The notes under the pieces: model-generated
Told to the model about the DNA's origin: nothing
The model's database searches: none
Seen by the model: the letters and a program-made list of their open reading frames with translations, nothing else
Position numbers and translations under genes: made by a program
In this document: positions 57,715 through 64,000 of the stretch, piece after piece
Numbering within the stretch: the first letter of the stretch is position 1
How the letters are laid out: every line of letters starts with the position of its first letter
NCBI RefSeq assembly: GCF_000687475.1
Contig: NC_057317.1
Coordinates: forward strand, 3,162,001 to 3,226,000
Reading direction: 5' to 3'
DNA: 64,000 bases
From: Ustilaginoidea virens
Lineage: Eukaryota; Ascomycota; Sordariomycetes; Hypocreales; Clavicipitaceae

Positions 57715-60700
57715 ATGGCTACCGCCCTACCACGACCGTCGAGGCCGCCTTCTGACGGCCCGCCAAACATGGCTTTGCCCGCTTTGCCAGTAACCAAGAC
57801 GCGGAAGAGTACGGGGGGCCTCTCAACATCTGCTGTCCCGAAACCTGCCCCGTCTACGCCTAGGACTGGTCTGCGAGGGCCTTCCGCCGCCGCTGCCGCC
57901 GCCGCTGCCGCCTCGGTGCCTCCGACTCTTGCACCAAATACCCCTCTTCCTCAATTCAAGGCCTTGCAAGGCGTGAACGCAGCAGGCAAGACGCTCAGAA
58001 AGACTGTGAGCATTAGCTCATTTCCGCATCCTCCCCGAGGCGACGGTCGGTCTAGTAGCATGCCGCCTTCGCCCCTATCCAACGAAAAGGCACGGGCCCG
58101 GAAATCAAAGCCACCCAAAGAAGCCTCCCACGTCACTTACTCGCTCTCTACACCAAGTCTGCTCAACGGCAGCGGAGAGGGCAAATCAATCCGCAACGCT
58201 CGCATGTCAGATGGCCTCATGAGCATCTCTTCACCCCCACAAAGTCGAAGTTCCTCGGCACAAGATTCTTATTCAACTTCCGCCACCACTTATGACGACC
58301 CTGCAGACGGATCGGGATCAAAGTCGGATGCTGCTGCCCTTAGTTTCGACTCGGTCTCCGACAGACGCTCGTCCAAATCCGACGGAAAAGGCAACGTCCT
58401 TGTGAGTGTGCGAGTTCGCCCAGACCATAGTGCGAGCCCTATGAATCCGGAGGGAGAGTGGATGGTGGATGGGCGGAAATCACTCATTGCGTACAAGGGC
58501 AAAGAAGGTGGCGACTATTTTTATGGTACGTTGAGAGCCTGACCAAACACGATTGCAAAGTTTCTCTTGGGTTGCCGGGCACGGACTGACTGTCGGGACA
58601 CACAGACAATGTCTTTACCACGCACGACAATAATTCGCGCGTCTACGACCACATGGCGAAACGTCTGGTGCGGAGGGTCATGGAAGGCTATCATGGTACA
58701 GTTTTTGCCTACGGTATGACCGGCACTGGTAAAACCTTTTCAATGCAAGGAACGGCTTCCTCGCCCGGTGTGATTCCTCTGGCAATCACAGACATCTTCT
58801 CCTACATTCGGGAGACTCCCTCCAGGGAGTTTTTACTGCGCGTCAGCTACCTGGAAATCTACAACGAGAGAATCCACGACCTGTTGAACATGCCCACCGG
58901 CGCCGGCGCCGGCGCCGGCGCTGCAGGCGTCCCGCAGCAGGACGAGATCAAGCTGCGTGAGGACAGCAAGCGAGGCGTCTATGCCACGCCGTTGAAAGAG
59001 GAAATCGTGCAAAGCCCCACGCAGTTGCTGAGAGTTATTGCACGAGGTGATCAGGCCAGGCGCACCGCTAGCACCCAGTTTAACGCACGCAGTTCTCGAA
59101 GTCATGCTGTTGTTCAAATAGTCGTGGAGAGTCGAGAACGTATGCCTGGTATTACCGCGGGCGGTGGCGTGGAGGGGAAACGGTCAGCCATCCTCCCCGG
59201 CGGAGTGCGCGTGTCGACGCTCAGCCTGATTGACTTGGCTGGCTCGGAGAAGGCCGCTGAATCCAAGGAGCGGAGGCAAGAGGGTGCCCATATCAACAAG
59301 AGCCTCCTCACCCTGGGAACCGTGATATCGAAACTCTCCGAGTGGAGGGACAAGGACGGCAAAGGAGGCGACAAAGAAGGCAAGCACCTTCCGTACCGCG
59401 ACAGCAAATTGACACGTCTTCTCCAGGGAGCCCTTTCCGGCAATTCGCTGGTCAGCATCCTTTGTACCATCCAAATCGGAGCCGCTGGAACGGCAGCCTC
59501 CGCAAACAGTCACACTACGGAAACCATCAACACCTTGAAGTTTGCGTCGCGGGCCAAGAACAGCATTGTCAGCCACGCCAAGAGGGCGGAAGAAGCTCTG
59601 GGTGCTGGTGGCGACGGTGGCGCTAGGGTGCTTCTGGAGAGGTACCGCATGGAGATTCAAGAGCTGAGAAAGCAGCTAGAGTCGCAGAAGAACGGCAGTG
59701 GCGACGACGTGGAAAAGGACGAGCAAGTGGAAAAGGTCAGAGAGCTGGAAGCGGCGGAAAGACACGAGGAGCAGATGTTGGAGATGCAGCTCGCCAGAAC
59801 TGCCCTCAAGGAACGAATCGACCATCTCAACCGCCTCATCCTGAGTTCCAAGTCGATTGGCGTCAACTCCAACGGCTCGCTCAGCTCTCTTGGCCAGTAC
59901 AGCCGATTCTCCCAGCTTTCACTCTCGGGCTCCATCAGATCGTCGGTTGCCACATCCGTTGGCTCGAAGCCGGCGTTTGAGCGCACGGCTTCCATGACTT
60001 CTGCCTCATCAACCATTGGCCGACGATCCAGCGGAGGCCACAGACTATCGGCAGACGCCGGCGGCGAGATGGAAGCCGTTGATGCCGAGGAAGACAACGT
60101 GGGCGAATTCGGAGACGGACTCGCCTCACTAAACGCGCAGAACCGGGCACTTCAGGCGGATCTAGCCGATAAGAATCGCTACATTGCTACCTTGGAGAAG
60201 AGACTGTTGCAAGCCAGACGAGCGAGCTCGTCGCGGACTTCTGCCGGGTTCTCGGGGCCGAGCAAGAGCATCATGGTTGGTGAAGACCACAGTGTTGCGG
60301 CGGCACTGAAGGAGAAGGACGCCGAGATAGCTGATCTCCGAGCCAGGCTGGACGACAAGGACCGCATGCTCGCCGCGTTGAGAAGCGCAGCCCGGTCTCG
60401 TGACACGGCCGATGCCTCGTTTGAACCACGGTCGCCGCCACCGCCGCCACCGCCAGCTCCGACGGAACAACAGGTCAAGGACTTGCCAACCAGCCTTGCT
60501 GCACCAGGCCGGACGCATAGAATACGGACAAGGAGCGTCGACGAGATGAATAGAATGCTCGAGGAGATGATTCAAGACCGTGTCGAAACTGGTCAAATCA
60601 TCCGTGGATTAAGAGGGAGCGTGCGGTTGCCTGGCGGACACGGCGGTCACAAGCTGGAGCCGCCGGTCCCAGCATCACACAAGTTGGAACCCTTGCGTCA

Positions 60701-60770
60701 AAGTCCTGTCCACATGATGACGTCTGACGAGGCCCCAGCAGCCGCCCCAGCAACTGAGACGACAGCATAG
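57715..60770 (+). CDS. kip2: Kinesin of the Kip2/KipA/Tea2 (kinesin-7) type
   Basis: Exons 57715-58525 and 58606-60770; 991 residues. Plus-end-directed motor that carries polarity factors along microtubules in fungi (Aspergillus KipA, fission yeast Tea2). A disordered Ser/Pro/Ala N-terminus (1-~225, with an Ala run) precedes the motor (about 228-600): VLVSVRVRPD, P-loop GMTGTGKT (307-314), YLEIYNERIHDLLN, switch I NARSSRSH, switch II LIDLAGSE, HINKSLLTLGTVISKLS and YRDSKLTRLLQ...TINTLKFASRAK. Coiled-coil segments follow, broken by Ser-rich and Pro-run linkers; the tail is Arg/Pro-rich. A Gly/Ala repeat (GAGAGAGAAG) is inserted after HDLLNMPT in the motor. The 80-nt intron is GTACGT...ACACAG. 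The N-extended central motor supports Kip2/KipA; other kinesin-7s are less likely. Confidence 0.92.
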
Positions 60771-63150
60771 TGTTGCCGATTGATTCGGGGCTGGCCAGCC
60801 GACTATACGCAGTATGGCAGCAGCACCTACTATTTATTTACGGCCCCGTCGAGGTTCGGGATTGGGCGGGACTGGAAGCTATTTTCGAGTCGCTTGGAGT
60901 TGGGGATCAGGAAGGTTTATGGAGTTGTTTTGCTGCACGCTTTATACCCTACGGTTTGCAATATATTTCCTTTTGGTATTGTTATCTTTGTTTTCTTTCT
61001 TCCTCGTGTATTTTTTGTCGTTTCTGCTCTGCTGCCTCGGCACAGAAAGAGCTGGATCCGTTGTTTGACGGAAGATTACGTACGCCACGTTGTTTCTTAT
61101 GTTGGCTGCATGTTTGTTGGGCGTGTGGAAAGTACTGTCCTGTTCCCACGAAGGATGATGTTTGTGCGCGGACGAGCAAAATTCCCATTGTATGGGAGCG
61201 AGGAGGACTGACTGCTTCGGCTTCTTTTCTTGACCTCGTTTCTTTTCGATTTCCTTTCTTTCGACGACAACGTTTGCCCAAGCAATGCATGGTCTATTCC
61301 GAATGTGGCATGCTGTGCTGCTGGATCGTACTAGGTTAGGTTCTCGGTAGCTTCCGAGTCAGTCAGTCATCAGGCAAATGGAGAAAATGAAGATGCCAAA
61401 CAAAGCCACTGCCATGTTGTGCCATGTCGAGTGGGCGAATTTGAACGCGCTGGCTGAACTCTGGTTGACGGTTGAAGGTGGGTTAGTCAAGCCATGGCGA
61501 CCCGACGTTGCTCATGTGTCTGTCTGTCTGTCTGTCTGTCGATGGACTATTGGGTGCGTCAACGTCACGAGTCACGAGCTGGATGACCTAAGCCCCTGCC
61601 TGCATCTGGTTGGTTGAGCAGCTGGCTGGGCCTGGCGGACTTGCGATAGGAGACGCCGGGTTACGTGGTGGAGAGGACAGAAAGCCAACAGAGAGCTGCT
61701 TGTTGCTGTTCCTTTGCAAACAGGGGGGCTGGGGCGACGAAACGTCTTGCGACCTCGAACAGGGAGGGTCACGACTCACGAGGGGTGGTGCATGCAACAT
61801 GACGAACATTTATACCGTCTGCCCGAGAGCGTTACAGCCGGCACTGCTCTACTTGAAGCTCCACGGGGGCCGGTCGGTCTAGCGTTATGGCATGCATGAG
61901 AGATGCTCATTGTCGGTGGTCTACGATGATGCGCCTCGGCATTGCTATGTAATTAGAGGCGATATTGCAGGGAGAAGGCTTCCCCACTGGGCGATCCTTG
62001 TTTGGCCTCTTGCCTCGTCATCTTGCATCGGCCGCGTGGGGATTGTGGTCAAAGCCGTGCTTGTTTCGATAAGACTCGTGCGGCATTGCAAAGCTTCCCC
62101 CCCCTCCCCTCCCTCTCCTTTTCATTTCGACTGCGGGATTGGGATTCTGGGCCGAGCGTTCCATGGAGCTTCGTGGCCCGCTCGCCATGAATGACGACTG
62201 GCATCTCGGTCCGGAGTGCTGGATGGAGGCTGGAAGCTTGGCGGGCGGACCAGGCAGCGGCTGGGAGTGGAATTTTTCCAGCACGATAAAAACAAGGCCT
62301 TGTTCCGCCGTCGTACCGGTGCCGCAGCACCAGAGGCAATGTATGATGGATGGGATGCATCGATTTGCTCGGATGCTCATTGCCCCGGTGCGAAGAGTGG
62401 CGGCTGGCACTCGGTAGCGATGCAGTGGATTCTCCTCGCTTGACCAGGGCCGGCCAGTTTGTTTCAACGTTGCTCGGAGACGGGGGAGTTTCCTAGGGGC
62501 ACTGGGAATATCCCACGGAAACCGTCGTGGTGCATGTTGCGTTGGGGCCCCGGGTGGGTTTCACTGCGCGGCTGAATACGAGGGAGCGTTCTTGCTGGGA
62601 AACCGCGAGACGGTGCCAATTGATCCATGAGCATCAGTGCATCAATACATATGTAGCGTGCAGCGGCGCCAACATGCACTGTGGTTGTGGTTGGGATGGC
62701 CGTGGGATATTCTGGGGATTTCCGGATTCGCGCCTGCGGCCTGTGCCACCAGCTTCAGACAGCTGGTTCGTGCAACGAATGATGTGAAACGTGCTAAGCG
62801 GGGCGCGCGCAGGGACGCGCGTGGTGGGGCGCATTACATCATGGCATGGGGCGTCGTGTCGCATGCCAGGAAAGCCCCGGCGGGCAGGAACTTGAGCCAT
62901 AAAGGGGAGAGCAGGTTGCAGGTTTCCCCGTTTGTGCTTTGCTGGGGTGCGTGAAACGGGTGATGTAAGCGCGATGATGAAATGGTTGGTGGCCGTGGGG
63001 TATCGTCCTTCAAGGACCCGTCCGTGCTGCCTGTCTGTCATCTGTCGTCTGTGTTCTCTTTGGAGCGCTGCTGCCGCCGTCGGTGGTTCGTCGGCTGTGA
63101 GGGGTCTGGTGGAGCCTCGACCAACTTGGGAAGGTGGTGGTCAGAGCACT

Positions 63151-63194
63151 GTACCGAGCATGTACCGAGCATGTACCGAGCATGTACCGAGCAT
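63151..63194. repeat. Tandem repeat, 4 x GTACCGAGCAT
   Basis: Four perfect 11-bp copies in intergenic DNA; each copy contains ACCGAGC. Confidence 0.93.
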
Positions 63195-63829
63195 GTGCTG
63201 CGGAGGTGTTTCGTAACTTGTTGATGTGCCTGTCCCGACACAGAACGCAGTACACAGTCCTTATGGCACCCTGGCACGACGACGTCTCGACACGACAAAG
63301 TCTGTCGATCCTGCCAGCCAGTGGTGGAGTGGTGGATGTTGCTGCGTCATCGTGATAAAACGGGACAAAATGGCCCGGGGGGGGGGGGTTTTTTTCCCAA
63401 GTGTCTGGTCCTTTTGACCTGCTCAGATTTGAAACAAGCTTGCTTGCTCATCTCGTACCAGCTAGGGCCATCTCAGCCAACCAAAGCAGGCCAAGCCTCG
63501 GACAGGCTCGTGGGACGCTGGGGAACCGACCTAGCGCCCCAAGTTGGTCCGTCAAAACTGCCCAGCTCTTGGACCCCGACGATCCTCGACGATCATCGTG
63601 GATCATGGTCGACCTATTGGCATTAATCTCATAGCCACCTGGTGGGAGTGGCCGAGGGATTCCGCTCGCCCTCCTCTCACGACAACCTCTTCAGACCATC
63701 CCAGACCAGATATCTTTCTCCTTCTTTCTCTTCTTCGGTTGCGATTTGCGATTTGCGATTTCCTCCCTTCCCCACAACCACCACCACCACCATCACCATC
63801 ACCACATTCCTTGAGAGTTGGGCTCCTTC

Positions 63830-63856
63830 TTTTTTTTTTTTTTTTTTTTTTTTTTT
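63830..63856. repeat. T27 homopolymer
   Basis: Uninterrupted thymine run in the pyrimidine-rich sequence near the window end. Confidence 0.9.
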
Positions 63857-64000
63857 GCCCCTTTCTCTCTCTCCTTTCTCTCGTTGTGCAAGTTCGCTTC
63901 TTCTTCGTTTCGCGGTCGAGAGCATCTTCTCCATCCCGGTCGTTCGGACCATCGGCGGACACTGTCCCTCTCCTCTCTCCCTCTGAGATGCTCCGTTGAC

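Larger units (their letters stand above)
60771..64000. other. Intergenic region downstream of the kinesin gene to window end
   Basis: No supported gene. A (GTCT)n run (61528-61547), an 11-bp tandem repeat, a G-run at 63378-63388 and a pyrimidine-rich end with a T27 run are present. The CT-rich last 350 bp look like a promoter/leader for a plus-strand gene beyond the window; the ATG at 63988 meets a stop two codons later. Confidence 0.55.

Noticed and set aside
60770..61339. 189-codon frame overlapping the kinesin stop
   Set aside because: Cys/Phe/Leu-rich T-rich sequence typical of a 3' UTR; no motif.

Overview
This window is nuclear DNA from a filamentous ascomycete (Pezizomycotina). Sordariomycetes, and probably Hypocreales, is my best guess, but it is inferred from protein resemblance and intergenic character rather than from a marker gene. 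The support is: short GT-AG introns (51-445 nt) with CTAAC/CTGAC-type branch sites, GC-rich exons, genes on both strands with no operons, and typical fungal orthologues (zinc regulator ZafA/Zap1, Hsp78, Cus2, Gos1, p24 proteins, Kip2 kinesin). I rebuilt 19 protein-coding genes by joining exons; the first is cut by the window edge.

Layout. 1-2.0 kb: zafA-like zinc-finger regulator (+, 5' partial). 2.9-4.0 kb: ribosomal protein L35 (-). 4.5-5.4 kb: Golgi SNARE Gos1 (+). 5.8-7.0 kb: mitochondrial ATP synthase assembly factor Atp10 (-). 8.0-9.7 kb: branched-chain 2-oxoacid dehydrogenase E2 (+), with a 28-copy pentanucleotide repeat in its leader and an AAG repeat in its intron. 11.8-12.5 kb: gluconokinase (-). 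12.5-19.5 kb: a 7 kb gene-poor stretch with short repeats and an AT-rich, RIP-like island. 19.5-22.0 kb: dipeptidyl peptidase III (+). 22.7-23.8 kb: ribosomal protein L6 (-), divergent from mitochondrial Hsp78 (24.3-26.7 kb, +). 28.0-28.9 kb: ARF1 GTPase (-), divergent from p24 cargo receptor Emp24 (30.6-31.4 kb, +). 32.1-34.7 kb: DUF3405 membrane protein (-), divergent from a luciferase-fold domain membrane protein (35.8-36.8 kb, +). 37.0-38.2 kb: splicing factor Cus2/Tat-SF1 (-). 39.0-40.6 kb: proteasome ubiquitin receptor Rpn13 (-), divergent from GINS subunit Psf1 (42.1-43.0 kb, +). 46.1-49.6 kb: a Vsb1-like SLC26 transporter with STAS and cyclic-nucleotide-binding-type domains (+). 50.3-51.5 kb: an STK19-like protein (+). 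51.5-57.7 kb: a second gene-poor stretch. 57.7-60.8 kb: Kip2/KipA-type kinesin (+). 60.8-64.0 kb: no convincing gene.

The content is housekeeping: cytosolic translation, secretory traffic (Gos1, Arf1, Emp24), mitochondrial function (Atp10, E2, Hsp78, perhaps a Dpp3 isoform), proteostasis, replication, splicing and microtubules. I see no biosynthetic cluster, intact transposon, tRNA, rRNA or CRISPR. The more unusual signals are a Dpp3 gene with an in-frame presequence-like upstream start, an L35 gene whose first and last coding exons are only 3 and 6 nt, stop-free introns whose length is a multiple of three, a perfect 16-bp heat-shock-element-like palindrome upstream of hsp78, and two intergenic motif families (TACGGAGTA and TACCTA/TAGGTA) recurring outside the genes.
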